Shown here: positions 8,795 through 16,756 of the stretch, one piece after another
Layout of the letters: each line of letters begins with the position of its first letter
How positions within the stretch are numbered: the stretch's first letter is position 1
Virus record (IMG/VR): IMGVR_UViG_3300010430_000419
Location: 1-25,657 of that record
Direction: 5' to 3' (one strand)
DNA length: 25,657 nt
DNA from: a virus
Translations under genes and position numbers: made by a program
Notes under the pieces: model-generated
Seen by the model: the letters and a program-made list of their open reading frames with translations, nothing else
Database searches by the model: none
What the model was told of the DNA's origin: nothing

Positions 8795-11158
8795 CTATGC
8801 ATTATTCACGTTGAACTCACCGTAAAGACCCAGCACATGGGTCGGGTACGGTCTGTCCTGTTCTATTAAGATGCTGCCGTCTCCCCACCCCAGCCCCCTG
8901 ATATCGACATCCTGAACACCCATGCGGAGAATTTCCGCAAGGTTCATTTCTGTCTCTGGGGTGCGATCCGGCGGCAGGGTGCCGTTGATGATAGGCAGGG
9001 CAGAATCCAGCAACCTGATCCACAGTCGATTCCATCGACGCTTGGTGCCGAATCCAACACCTCTGGCATTACCGGCATTGTGTTCGAAGGTTTCCAGTGT
9101 GCCTTTGTACAATCGGCCCACGGCATATTCACCATCGTAGTTCTCGATGTCTTCTTCACTGGTCAGAATGATGGTGCCTGACTGGACGGTATAGATGCCT
9201 GTCCATGCATCGTCAACCAGTGCCGCGACCTCCAGTCCTTCCAGATGATCCAGACCGGTAATCACGTTGGCATCACCCGTGACGATGGTGCCGGTGACCC
9301 ATGAGTCGAGACAGACCACGCCCTGTTCGGTCAGGCTGGGATCGGACTCTTCCAGTTTGGGTGTCATGGTTCTGGACGGGTACGGCATCCGTTCCAGAAA
9401 GTAATTATCCCCGTGCATAATCGTGGCGAAAATGCCGTCTTCACCGGAGATCGTGCCATCGGCCTCAGTCGTGATCTTGTAGTTTCCGGCGATATCATGG
9501 ACGAATCCAGCCGATTCCAGTTCAAACCACGCCGCTACGTTGAAATCCGGAGCGAAGCTGACGGCAACCATGCTTCCATCAAACCTCAGAGCCACCACCA
9601 TCAGTTCTGGGGTGTGCAAGATGACCAATCGTTTCACTTTGGTGTGCAGCAGGTTCTCAGCAATCAGTGAGATATCCTTTGAGGTCATCGCATCCGGATC
9701 GCGCAAATAGGATGTGGTGCGTATTTTCTCGTTGCCCTGCTCGATGTAGATGATGTCGGTATTGGTGGTGACCGCACGGGTCTTGAACGAACGGGCATTG
9801 TTCTGCTTGAGCGCATTGACATCGGAGGGGGTCAGAGTCACCTCCCCCCGCAGCATGAAATCACCAGATGATGTACCGATGGTCAGGTGACGTTGTGACT
9901 CTGCCCACTTGATCGTTGGGGTGTCGGAGGTATCGATGGTGAAGAAGAACGGATCATCGTCCTCCGGCCCCAGTGTGAAGTCTTTGAACTGGTTCAAGCG
10001 ACTGCCCCAGATGCCCATTGTCACAGAGGCATTCGCCATCAACAGCAATCGTTGCTGGTGGATCGCGCCGACTGTCGGGAACCCCCTGCCGTGGGGTGCG
10101 TAGATCACACCATCGGCCCAGACGTTGCCGTCCGGATATTGCCAGTCGAAGGTGTCCGGCTTGGTGGTGCCAAGATCAACCCAGTAAGCAGCATCGGGTG
10201 GCTCGATGACTCCCGTCTCCGATGTGTGCGGTGCAATGCACTGGTAATAGTTCGCAACATGGAACACGTAGGTCGGGTATGACCATGCCGGTTCCAGTGT
10301 CTGGTTGGTGTCATCCACCGCAGGGTTGACCACATCAACGAAGTAATCGCGGAAATTATCAACACGGTTGATCTGCAGGGTCTTGCCGCCATTGAGTCCG
10401 GCGATCACGATGTTGTATTTGGGGTGCGTGTCTTCGGTCACCGTGACGGTGGTGTCCGGCCCACTGATTGCTGGAATGAACGACAGGGCTAATTCGATCT
10501 TTGCCAGCATGTCTGCCGAAGTTGTTTGGAAATTGAATTCCTTGATGTTGCCCTGATTGCCGGTGGCATAGACACCATCATATCGCAGTGTCCATTCGCG
10601 ACCATCTTTCCAGAGATCGGTGCCGTCCACCCACTCTGCCGTGTAGTCAAACGATGTGGTCATGGATGATGTCGGTGAATTGACATCCTTGTAATCGACC
10701 AGTGGGATCAATCTGTTGGGCAGGTATTCAGCAGTGACCAACCCGTTGGCATCTTCTTCGATGTAATACGGTGGGTAGTCCGGATGCAGGATGACCGCAG
10801 TCGTTTCCTGATTGGTGAAGTACAAATTCTCCAGATCAGCTTCCAGATATATGTTTGTTAGCGTTAGATAAGGTGTGGCGGGATATGATGGATTCTTCCA
10901 AAATATGGTAGACCCTGGTCGTATCTCGATCAGGATGTCGTGATCGTCTCCCCCCTGATGAAATTGGAACAGTCGATTCTTGAATACTTGTGCCAGATTC
11001 TGGAAACCTTCCCTGAAAACGGCACCCCCTTGCGGTGAAACAATGAAGTTAATGGACTGACGCAGCCCAGTGGAATATCGATCCAGATCAGACCTGAGTG
11101 ATAACCGTGGGGTCATCACTCCTGATGAGAAGGATAATTTGGCTTGCTGTGATCTCAT
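8795..11158 (-). CDS. Tail tubular protein B-like (tail nozzle)
   Basis: A 787-residue, beta-rich protein. Its N terminus is diagnostic: SFSSGVMTPRLSLRSDLDRY followed by TGLRQSINFIVSPQGGAVFR, the 'sGe.sP.l..R.Dl..Y..g....Nf...p.GG' motif of podovirus nozzle proteins (T7 gp12 / P22 gp10-like). In the family, six copies form the distal tail tube through which DNA and ejection proteins pass, and the protein also anchors fibres. Length agrees with T7 gp12 (about 800 residues). The gene follows the adaptor gene directly with no gap (adaptor stop at 11159) and precedes the ejection genes, the expected order. Confidence 0.87.
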   Translation of the reverse strand: MRSQQAKLSFSSGVMTPRLSLRSDLDRYSTGLRQSINFIVSPQGGAVFREGFQNLAQVFKNRLFQFHQGGDDHDILIEIRPGSTIFWKNPSYPATPYLTLTNIYLEADLENLYFTNQETTAVILHPDYPPYYIEEDANGLVTAEYLPNRLIPLVDYKDVNSPTSSMTTSFDYTAEWVDGTDLWKDGREWTLRYDGVYATGNQGNIKEFNFQTTSADMLAKIELALSFIPAISGPDTTVTVTEDTHPKYNIVIAGLNGGKTLQINRVDNFRDYFVDVVNPAVDDTNQTLEPAWSYPTYVFHVANYYQCIAPHTSETGVIEPPDAAYWVDLGTTKPDTFDWQYPDGNVWADGVIYAPHGRGFPTVGAIHQQRLLLMANASVTMGIWGSRLNQFKDFTLGPEDDDPFFFTIDTSDTPTIKWAESQRHLTIGTSSGDFMLRGEVTLTPSDVNALKQNNARSFKTRAVTTNTDIIYIEQGNEKIRTTSYLRDPDAMTSKDISLIAENLLHTKVKRLVILHTPELMVVALRFDGSMVAVSFAPDFNVAAWFELESAGFVHDIAGNYKITTEADGTISGEDGIFATIMHGDNYFLERMPYPSRTMTPKLEESDPSLTEQGVVCLDSWVTGTIVTGDANVITGLDHLEGLEVAALVDDAWTGIYTVQSGTIILTSEEDIENYDGEYAVGRLYKGTLETFEHNAGNARGVGFGTKRRWNRLWIRLLDSALPIINGTLPPDRTPETEMNLAEILRMGVQDVDIRGLGWGDGSILIEQDRPYPTHVLGLYGEFNVNNA

Positions 11159-11767
11159 TTAACGAACCCTGCGTAACCATGAAGACCTCAAACGTCTGGT
11201 CGATCCCTGTTGACCGTCCCTGCTCTTTGCCTCTTTAATGGCACCGGCATACAGTGCCGCAAGGTTCTCAACCTTCTGGTTGGATTCGGTGATCGCGTAA
11301 CAGGTCAGCATGGCAAGTTTCATTGCCAGTGCAGTGGCGAACAGATTCGAATAAATGCCCTCATCGTCGGTGCGGCGAATGCCGGTGCAATAGATCGTAT
11401 CTTCATTGCAGAGAATCTTGCGCCCCTCGATCACATGCTGGACTTCATAGCGTGGGTTGCCCTGACCCAACTGTGTCTGGGAGACAAACGATGCTGGTGA
11501 ATTCCGATCCACCTGCAGAACCCGCAGGATGTCGGACGGGATCGGGTAGGCAAAATTCCAGCCCCAGACCGGTGCCTCTGCTGCTTTGGCAGGCTTGAAT
11601 CGTTTGATCGCGAACGACCATTCGTAGGCCTCAAGGGTCGCATCCCGTGCAATCGGATAATTGGTCTTCATGACCAGTGCCTCTGGCGCATCGTCCTCCA
11701 GTGAGGTGATGGGATCGGCACCCAATACGGTCAGGGCAATATTGACAATATCAATTCTTTCACTCAT
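11159..11767 (-). CDS. Tail tubular protein A-like adaptor (gp11 family)
   Basis: This 202-residue protein begins MSERIDIVNIALTVLGADPI, typical of the gp11-like tail adaptor that docks the nozzle onto the portal. The family features are visible in order: an N-terminal helix with 'N.AL..LG...I.S', an ARDATLEAYEWSFA segment (the 'R...L....W.FA' motif), then YPIPSDILRVLQV. The C-terminal quarter is helical and basic. An upstream in-frame ATG exists at 11797, but the start at 11767 overlaps the stop of the preceding gene as ATGA and matches the family N terminus, so it was chosen. The nozzle gene follows immediately. Confidence 0.87.
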   Translation of the reverse strand: MSERIDIVNIALTVLGADPITSLEDDAPEALVMKTNYPIARDATLEAYEWSFAIKRFKPAKAAEAPVWGWNFAYPIPSDILRVLQVDRNSPASFVSQTQLGQGNPRYEVQHVIEGRKILCNEDTIYCTGIRRTDDEGIYSNLFATALAMKLAMLTCYAITESNQKVENLAALYAGAIKEAKSRDGQQGSTRRLRSSWLRRVR

Positions 11768-12237
11768 GGCAATGCTCCATCCCAAAATGATTTCCAACGA
11801 TCAGGCAATGATCCGGTATGACCCAATCCACCAAGATAGGCAAAAGCAGCATCATTCCAATTCAGTATGACAAGTACATAATTGCCACCAGAACCGGAAG
11901 CATAATTTCCTTCCAGTGTCAGGTTCAGGTCATCGGTAATTGCCGTGACAAAGTGCGTTTCCGTACCGATCTGGATAGCGTCACCAACCTTCAATTCGGT
12001 GGTGAACAATGTACCCGTGCCGACCACTGCATTTGAACCACCGGCAACATTTACCGTGCCGGTGAGTTGTATCTTTGCACCACCCAAATGAAAGACTTCC
12101 AACCAAGCATTGTTGACCTGATCAGAAGTTGCACCTTTCGACTGCAACCATTGAATCTCAAGGTCATCGATGTTGCCGACACTGACTGCCAACGCAGTCA
12201 TAAGTGCCGTGCGTTTCGCATCCGAAATGTGAGACAT
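11764..12237 (-). CDS. Putative virion structural protein with beta-sandwich C-terminal domain
   Basis: 157 residues. The first 55 are helical (MSHISDAKRTALMTALAVSV). From about residue 58 comes a Gly/Thr-rich beta segment: GTVNVAGGSNAVVGTGTLF then ELKVGDAIQIGTE, a repeat-like pattern common in small tail or decoration domains that reads 'GTV....gs..V.GtGT.F...l..Gd.I'. The last 30 residues end in a Trp-rich tail. No enzymatic motif is present. It overlaps the gene before it by TAATG and the adaptor gene by ATGA, placing it in the head-tail joining part of the operon. A head-tail connector or decoration role is plausible but unproven. Confidence 0.62.
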   Translation of the reverse strand: MSHISDAKRTALMTALAVSVGNIDDLEIQWLQSKGATSDQVNNAWLEVFHLGGAKIQLTGTVNVAGGSNAVVGTGTLFTTELKVGDAIQIGTETHFVTAITDDLNLTLEGNYASGSGGNYVLVILNWNDAAFAYLGGLGHTGSLPDRWKSFWDGALP

Positions 12238-12692
12238 TACTTTCTCGTTTCTAAGTAGTACTGCCTCAGTCGATCAAATGCAGTGTTCAATAACAGGGTG
12301 TCAACACCCGCACCCTTGCCCACAAATTCTTCATCGATACCAATTCCAAGAATCGAAATGGTGGTCGCATCGGTGGTCAGCAGAGCAAAGTCCTGTGCAA
12401 TCTTTCGATACAAGGCAGTCTGTGCGCCAATCGGAGTCCAGAGATAATCATTGCTGCCAACGGATGGGCCAAACGGTTCATAGGAATGTAATTTCCAGCC
12501 TCTGTAAAGAGACAACCAGCCCCTGATACGTTCTGCTTTCCGGTGTGCATTCGGTGCTTCATCTGCCACGATGTCTGAACCATAAATAGCAACCGATCCA
12601 GCTTGCGGTTCAACCAGTGACGCAGTTTCAGTGACAACAGGCAGGACTACAGTAGATGTGAAAACAGGTACTTCCAGTGTGAATGCTGACAT
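12237..12692 (-). CDS. Hypothetical structural-module protein
   Basis: A 151-residue protein that I do not recognise. Residues 1-40 are hydrophobic beta-like sequence (FTLEVPVFTSTVVLPVVTET), followed by a region with RGWLSLYRGWKLHSYEPF and a mostly helical C-terminal third ending LRQYYLETRK. No signal peptide or catalytic motif is evident. It begins 1 base after the stop of the lysine-rich peptide gene and overlaps the next gene's start as TAATG. An AGGGG run lies about 8 bases before the ATG, supporting the start. Its place between capsid and adaptor genes suggests a head-tail joining or capsid accessory function. Confidence 0.6.
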   Translation of the reverse strand: MSAFTLEVPVFTSTVVLPVVTETASLVEPQAGSVAIYGSDIVADEAPNAHRKAERIRGWLSLYRGWKLHSYEPFGPSVGSNDYLWTPIGAQTALYRKIAQDFALLTTDATTISILGIGIDEEFVGKGAGVDTLLLNTAFDRLRQYYLETRK

Positions 12693-12693
12693 G

Positions 12694-12777
12694 TCAACGC
12701 CCCTTCATGTATTTGATTGGTGCTTTCTTTTTGGTGGTCTTTTTTGCTGGTGTCTTTTTGGTTTGCTTCTTAGGCAT
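12694..12777 (-). CDS. 27-residue lysine-rich basic peptide
   Basis: A very short frame starting ATG 12777-12775 with a good ribosome binding site (CAGGAGACTCACA before ATG). The product is 27 residues, with ten or more lysines arranged as PKK / TKKTPAKK / TTKKKAP blocks and ending IKYMKGR. Its stop is 1 base from the start of the next gene. The Lys-Pro-Ala-Thr composition resembles histone H1 tails and other intrinsically disordered DNA- or RNA-binding peptides. It follows the capsid gene hairpin, so it would be the first cistron after that structure. Functional ideas (DNA condensation, packaged basic peptide) are inference. Strong Shine-Dalgarno, tight spacing and non-random composition support a real gene. 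Confidence 0.6.
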   Translation of the reverse strand: MPKKQTKKTPAKKTTKKKAPIKYMKGR

Positions 12778-12815
12778 TGTGAGTCTCCTGTATCTACTCA
12801 GTCGGTGATGGGAAA

Positions 12816-12833
12816 CCCCCCCGTGAGGGGGGG
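12816..12833 (-). terminator. G7/C7 hairpin after the capsid gene, possible partial terminator
   Basis: Read on the minus strand, seven C, loop TCAC and seven G form a perfect 7-bp GC stem, followed by TTT. It lies 17 bases after the capsid stop codon. Only three T follow, so it may attenuate rather than end transcription, leaving capsid mRNA in excess over downstream tail genes, or may protect the mRNA 3' end. Confidence 0.55.
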
Positions 12834-12849
12834 TCACTTCCGGCCTTAC

Positions 12850-13770
12850 TTATGGTGCTGGTACGGTTGCGTCGAGGAACTTGCCCCAGACGAGGTGTTC
12901 GTCTTCTACACGAACTGCACCTGCGGTGAACTGGCAGTAGGGTCGCCACGCATACTGGAAGGACGGGTCACGATCAACGAAGGTCGTGATGTCTTCAGGT
13001 ATGTGCAGGCCCATTGCCCTGCGGGTCATGAAAATACAACTCTGCTCAGTCTCCGCCGGTACTGGCGCATTGAAATAGAGTCGGTTCGACATGATCCATG
13101 TCATACCCATCCAGTTCGGCACGATGCCGTTCTGCTGCAGTGCCTGTGCCTGAACGTAATCAGAACTGGTCTGCTCAGTCAGGTTCATCAGTTCGCGAAC
13201 CTGTCGCGGCCCCACGACTGCAACCTTCGGCTCATCCATTGCGATATCGTTGGAATTGAATACTTCCAATACCTCAGTGATCGCATCGAATGAGATCGGG
13301 GTTGTCCAGTCACCCACGACCTGACCGGCAGGAACAGCAACGCCGGTAGGCGTGTTGGAACCGTCACCGGCACGTACAGAGTTCAGTGCTGAACCCAGTG
13401 CGGCTGAGATGATGATGTCATCGAACTGTCGGCCCATTGCATAGCCCAGTGAACGAACCAGATTACTGTTCGGATCAATGAGCATCATTGACGGGTCTTC
13501 GACCTCTGTCATTTCGGCACCGTTGTAGCTCAGTGCTACCGCGATCCTACGTGACCAGACACGGTCATCAATGGGGGTGGAAATCGGGGTGGTGGTGCGG
13601 CGAACCTTCAGGGCTGCGTCTGCGGATGCGAGACGATCCCAGTTGCCGGTTTCTGCTTCGGGTGAAAATTCATCTGTCCACCCACGTAATTTGGATGCCT
13701 CTTGCTGGGCTAAGTGACGTAGTGCGTCTCTAAATCCATCAACAAAGACTTGGTCTACTGATACAGTCAT
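12850..13770 (-). CDS. Major capsid protein
   Basis: 306 residues, starting MTVSVDQVFVDGFRDALRHL. Position after scaffold, length and composition identify it as the major capsid protein (HK97-like fold expected). Family-typical segments include PNSNLVRSLGYAMGRQFDD and IIISAALGSA (the spine helix region), a central PKVAVVGPRQVRELM strand-helix, and a C-terminal GLHIPEDITTFVDRD segment, a pattern found in several podovirus capsids. The start is preceded by CTGGAGATATCCAA, a clear ribosome binding site. A 150-base leader upstream holds a promoter-like sequence and a large hairpin, and a strong GC hairpin follows the stop, both consistent with high separate expression. Confidence 0.87.
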   Translation of the reverse strand: MTVSVDQVFVDGFRDALRHLAQQEASKLRGWTDEFSPEAETGNWDRLASADAALKVRRTTTPISTPIDDRVWSRRIAVALSYNGAEMTEVEDPSMMLIDPNSNLVRSLGYAMGRQFDDIIISAALGSALNSVRAGDGSNTPTGVAVPAGQVVGDWTTPISFDAITEVLEVFNSNDIAMDEPKVAVVGPRQVRELMNLTEQTSSDYVQAQALQQNGIVPNWMGMTWIMSNRLYFNAPVPAETEQSCIFMTRRAMGLHIPEDITTFVDRDPSFQYAWRPYCQFTAGAVRVEDEHLVWGKFLDATVPAP

Positions 13771-13849
13771 TTGGATATCTCCAGTTAATTAGTGATTAAT
13801 CGACTGAAGGTATCCACGACTTCGGTGGGCTTCTGTGGAACTGGTGGGG

Positions 13850-13906
13850 CCGGAAACGGGTATCCCAAAAGTTCGTTGTCGGGGAGACTATATACCCGTT
13901 AACCGG
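13850..13906 (-). other. Large imperfect hairpin in the capsid gene leader
   Basis: A 9-bp perfect inverted repeat (AACGGGTAT / ATACCCGTT, 13855-13863 and 13892-13900) is flanked by CCGG on both sides (13850-13853 and 13903-13906) and encloses a 28-base loop. The right arm overlaps the predicted -10 hexamer. It is not followed by a T run, so a terminator is unlikely; an operator, RNA processing site or leader structure is possible. Confidence 0.45.
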
Positions 13907-13916
13907 CGAATTTCAA
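13887..13916 (-). promoter_or_regulatory. Predicted sigma70-type promoter for the capsid gene
   Basis: On the minus strand TTGAAA (13916-13911) is separated by 18 bases from TATAGT (13892-13887), each five of six to consensus. The spacer contains a near-perfect palindrome centred on GTTAAC. Transcription would start about 105 bases before the capsid ATG. Confidence 0.45.
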
Positions 13917-13921
13917 ATCGG

Positions 13922-14083
13922 CTATTCCTTCTTCTTGCTATCACTTTTCTTTACCAGATATTCCCCGCACCAACCAGATTTCATCATAGGAACATTGGCT
14001 GGATACCGGTGGCAGATTCCTTCCCGATGCAAGATCGCATTCGGTTTGCCCACCTCATAAAATTTACAATCTTCACATTTCAT
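13922..14083 (-). CDS. 53-residue four-cysteine small phage protein
   Basis: The frame starts at ATG 14083-14081, overlapping the scaffold stop as ATGA, and encodes 53 residues. The product has CEDC near the N terminus (Cys3, Cys6), GICHRYPA (Cys24) and GWCGEY (Cys39), ending in a lysine-rich tail. The 'CxxC...C.R.P...WCGE' arrangement is one I recognise from many small uncharacterised phage and bacterial proteins, presumably binding zinc or an iron-sulphur cluster through four cysteines. It sits between scaffold and capsid genes. No function is established; the cysteine pattern and translational coupling make it a confident gene. Confidence 0.75.
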   Translation of the reverse strand: MKCEDCKFYEVGKPNAILHREGICHRYPANVPMMKSGWCGEYLVKKSDSKKKE

Positions 14084-14895
14084 TGTTGCGTCTCCAGTTG
14101 TCTGCCAAGGGCAACCAGTTTCTGCAGCAGGCGTTGCTGGTCGGGCCGACTCATCTTGTACTGCTCTTTCCGCAACCGTTCCCGAATCTGGTTCTGCTCA
14201 TCCCTGATCTCATCGGGGGTCGGCAGGTTGGTATCCACCGGTTGGGTAAATGCCTGTGGGCCTTTGCCGGAGAAACCGGCGACGATGTTGTTGAGCATCA
14301 GGATGTCGCCGGAGGTCAGACGGGATGGATCGTCCAGCCATGCCGGTGGATTGTCCGGATCAGCAAACTGGCCTGCCAGTGCCTTGATATTTTCCATCTT
14401 GTCTTTTTCTGCCAGACCAAACTTGCCGGAAACGATAGCCTGATCTGCTGCCTTTTGTTCCTGTGCCAGTTGGGTGGTGTTGGCATATTCGGTGGCATAT
14501 TCAGATAGAGTGTCCTTCCACTGCTTGACCGTCCAACCGGCCTTGCCAGCAACGCCACGCAGGTTCTCGATGAACTCCGGCGGCAGTTCGGTTGCCTCCG
14601 GTGTCGCATAGCCTTTCGGATCGTCCGGCACCCCTGCCATCTTCCAGAATTCTTTGGCATGGTCGCCTTCGGCAGTGTCCGGATGCAGGGTCAGGTTCGG
14701 TGCCGTGGTCTTGACCTTTTCAACGTAGGCATCCCACGCATCCTGTCCGGCATCTTCACTGGGAATCGTGATCGATCTGCCCAGTCTGCCGTTGGCATCA
14801 ATCAGGCCTTTGAATGCTGCCTCTGGCGTTTCATATTTCGCCAGTGTCGGGTTGGTCTTTAGTTCGTCGGGTAATTCATCGCGCCAGTTTTCCAT
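14080..14895 (-). CDS. Capsid scaffolding protein
   Basis: 271 residues, highly charged and helical. The N terminus ENWRDELPDELKTNPTLAKY with the following TPEAAFKGLIDANGRLG and SITIPSEDAG is typical of podovirus scaffold proteins (T7 gp9-like 'W...LP.elk..p.l.k......l...y......G..i.iP'). The C-terminal 60 residues are Gln/Arg/Lys-rich coiled coil (EIRDEQNQIRERLRKEQ), the part that binds capsid subunits in such proteins. It assembles the procapsid interior and leaves before packaging. It overlaps the upstream Bbp19-like gene by 20 bases; its start has GGAGAAGATAGAAA before ATG, resembling the leader used in the plus-strand operon. Confidence 0.83.
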   Translation of the reverse strand: MENWRDELPDELKTNPTLAKYETPEAAFKGLIDANGRLGRSITIPSEDAGQDAWDAYVEKVKTTAPNLTLHPDTAEGDHAKEFWKMAGVPDDPKGYATPEATELPPEFIENLRGVAGKAGWTVKQWKDTLSEYATEYANTTQLAQEQKAADQAIVSGKFGLAEKDKMENIKALAGQFADPDNPPAWLDDPSRLTSGDILMLNNIVAGFSGKGPQAFTQPVDTNLPTPDEIRDEQNQIRERLRKEQYKMSRPDQQRLLQKLVALGRQLETQQ

Positions 14896-15121
14896 TTTCT
14901 ATCTTCTCCAGTATGACTTTAATAACCAGTTGCTCACCCACTGCTGCCATCACGGCATTCGGATCGATCCGACCATCGGGTGCTTTCTTCAATACCGATC
15001 CCCCAAACATGCGCTTGAGGTACTCGATCATGATCTTGCCGTCCGGTGTCTCTGCGACCCTCCAGAAGGCACGATTCTCGACGGCACGTTTGGATTGAAG
15101 CTTTGCGATCTTGTCGTTCAT
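14876..15121 (-). CDS. Bbp19-like small phage protein
   Basis: 81 residues. The sequence ENRAFWRVAETPDGKIMIEY followed by LKRMFGG and a later MAAVGEQLVIKVILEKIE fits the Bbp19-like pattern, 'F..v..T..G...L.yL...f ... a....G.q..i..i...i', named after a Bordetella phage BPP-1 protein. The family is conserved between portal and scaffold or capsid genes in podoviruses, but its role is not settled. The start overlaps the portal stop as ATGA (15118-15121) and the end overlaps the scaffold start, so all three are coupled. The family name comes from motif memory and gene position. Confidence 0.68.
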   Translation of the reverse strand: MNDKIAKLQSKRAVENRAFWRVAETPDGKIMIEYLKRMFGGSVLKKAPDGRIDPNAVMAAVGEQLVIKVILEKIENGKLAR

Positions 15122-16746
15122 TGCACCGTCTCCATGCCTGCTGCCTGTGCTGCCTGTGCGCCCTTACCGGCAGCTTCCATTGCCTCACCACCGGCACGAA
15201 TCTTTTCAGCTTCCATCGCAGCCTGTTCCTGTTCGGCCCGTTCGGCCCGTAGCTTCTCGACCTCCTTATCACCCTTGGCACAGTCGGCAGGCACACCACG
15301 CAGGTCTGCCAGATATCGGGCCACTTGATCGGTGTCGGGGATGTCCATCATTGCTGGGAACACCTCACCCAGTTGGGCAATGCCCATCAACCACTGCTCG
15401 ATACCCATAGCGACCTCTGCTTTCTGAGCGCGTGGCATCGGGCCGATGTACTCGATGTCCATTTCCGCATCCTTCAGGGTGGTCGGCAATGGCATTAACT
15501 GACCTTGTCGGGCCAGCAATGAGTAGGTGATCTCGATCAACGGATCGAGGAAATCAGACTGCAGTCGGCCCAGTGTCGGAGACATCATTCGCAACATTCT
15601 TTCGTAACGCATGTTGACCTCAGTTGCGGTCATCTGCGGGGAATCCTTGAATTCCAGTTTGTCGATAAAGAATCCAGCCCTGATTGCTTCCTGCAGACGT
15701 TCCCGTTCCAGATCGGCCTGATGGAAATCACTGGCAGGGATCAGGGGTGATAACAAATCCATGTCGGTGACTACGGTCACACCACCTGCTTCCAGATCGA
15801 GATCACCGATGACCCCACGTTCGGTGGTCAGGTACGGTGGATCGATTGCTTTGGCACGGGCCTCTGAGGTCTGGGCGACCAGTTCGTTGAGTTGTTTGAT
15901 ATCGGACAGTAAGTCCATAGCAGGACTGGAACCCCACTTGGCACCGGCGACCTTGTCCCACCGCACTACCATCGCAGGGAACTTGTAGTAACCACCCTCC
16001 TCCAGTGTTGCGTCAGAATTGAGCAGCACATACTTGTAACCAGTGGGCCTTTGATCCGGTGGCGCATTGCCCTTGGTGTTCTTGTATTCGTCCCGTTTGA
16101 AAATACAGAACACGACCTCGATCTTGGCATCGACGCTGGACTCTTCAGTGTCATCGAGGGTCAGTTCCTCCGGCATGTCGGGGAACCGTTCCTGCAGTTC
16201 CAGTCGGGTATATCTCAGTCGCCGGTAAATCCGGTATGGCACCCCGTCCGGCCCCATCTCAAAGTACGAATCCATGATCGGCAGGGCAGTGAAATCAATC
16301 CCTTCCCACTTGATATCATTCTTCTGCTCTTCCATTAAGATCGACGTTCCGAAAGAGCAAATATCCTTGTACATCTCTGCTGCGGTGTTGTTGAAATCGG
16401 ACTCCTGCAGCAGTCTCCAGATGCGTTTGCCGGTGTCTTCCAGACATGCTTTGGCCTCTGGTTCCCGATTCATTTCATCGTCCCTAAATCTCAGGTGAAA
16501 CCACTTGGTCACAGGGGATGTCAGGTTGCCGTGCATCTGAGATGCCAGCAGGTTGCAGGCGACGATTGCCGTCGAGTCATATATCTGTGTACGTCTCCAT
16601 TCGACTGAATGTTCGGAGGTCAGATCATTGAAAAAGTCACCCCGATACGGGGTCACATACATGTCAATTTCCTGTAGCACTGAGTCCAGTGTCTTGCGTT
16701 GCGACTCCAGTTGCCGATAGCGTTGTACGATTGTCGTGGATTCCAT
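15118..16746 (-). CDS. Portal protein (head-tail connector)
   Basis: 542 residues from ATG 16746. The protein shows the head-tail connector family pattern: an N-terminal helix (STTIVQRYRQLESQRKTLDS), then YVTPYRGDFF, then YDSTAIVACNLLASQMHGNL followed by SPVTKWFHLRF, the classic 'D.T...a...LA..l...ltPp...WF.l' signature. Middle segments SSPAMDLLSDIKQLNELVAQ and the C-terminal Ala/Glu-rich helix also fit. Twelve copies form the channel at the capsid vertex for packaging and tail attachment. An upstream in-frame ATG at 16788 lies inside the previous gene; 16746 has AAGGAAC upstream and the family N terminus, so it was chosen. Confidence 0.9.
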   Translation of the reverse strand: MESTTIVQRYRQLESQRKTLDSVLQEIDMYVTPYRGDFFNDLTSEHSVEWRRTQIYDSTAIVACNLLASQMHGNLTSPVTKWFHLRFRDDEMNREPEAKACLEDTGKRIWRLLQESDFNNTAAEMYKDICSFGTSILMEEQKNDIKWEGIDFTALPIMDSYFEMGPDGVPYRIYRRLRYTRLELQERFPDMPEELTLDDTEESSVDAKIEVVFCIFKRDEYKNTKGNAPPDQRPTGYKYVLLNSDATLEEGGYYKFPAMVVRWDKVAGAKWGSSPAMDLLSDIKQLNELVAQTSEARAKAIDPPYLTTERGVIGDLDLEAGGVTVVTDMDLLSPLIPASDFHQADLERERLQEAIRAGFFIDKLEFKDSPQMTATEVNMRYERMLRMMSPTLGRLQSDFLDPLIEITYSLLARQGQLMPLPTTLKDAEMDIEYIGPMPRAQKAEVAMGIEQWLMGIAQLGEVFPAMMDIPDTDQVARYLADLRGVPADCAKGDKEVEKLRAERAEQEQAAMEAEKIRAGGEAMEAAGKGAQAAQAAGMETVQ

Positions 16747-16756
16747 AATGGTTCCT

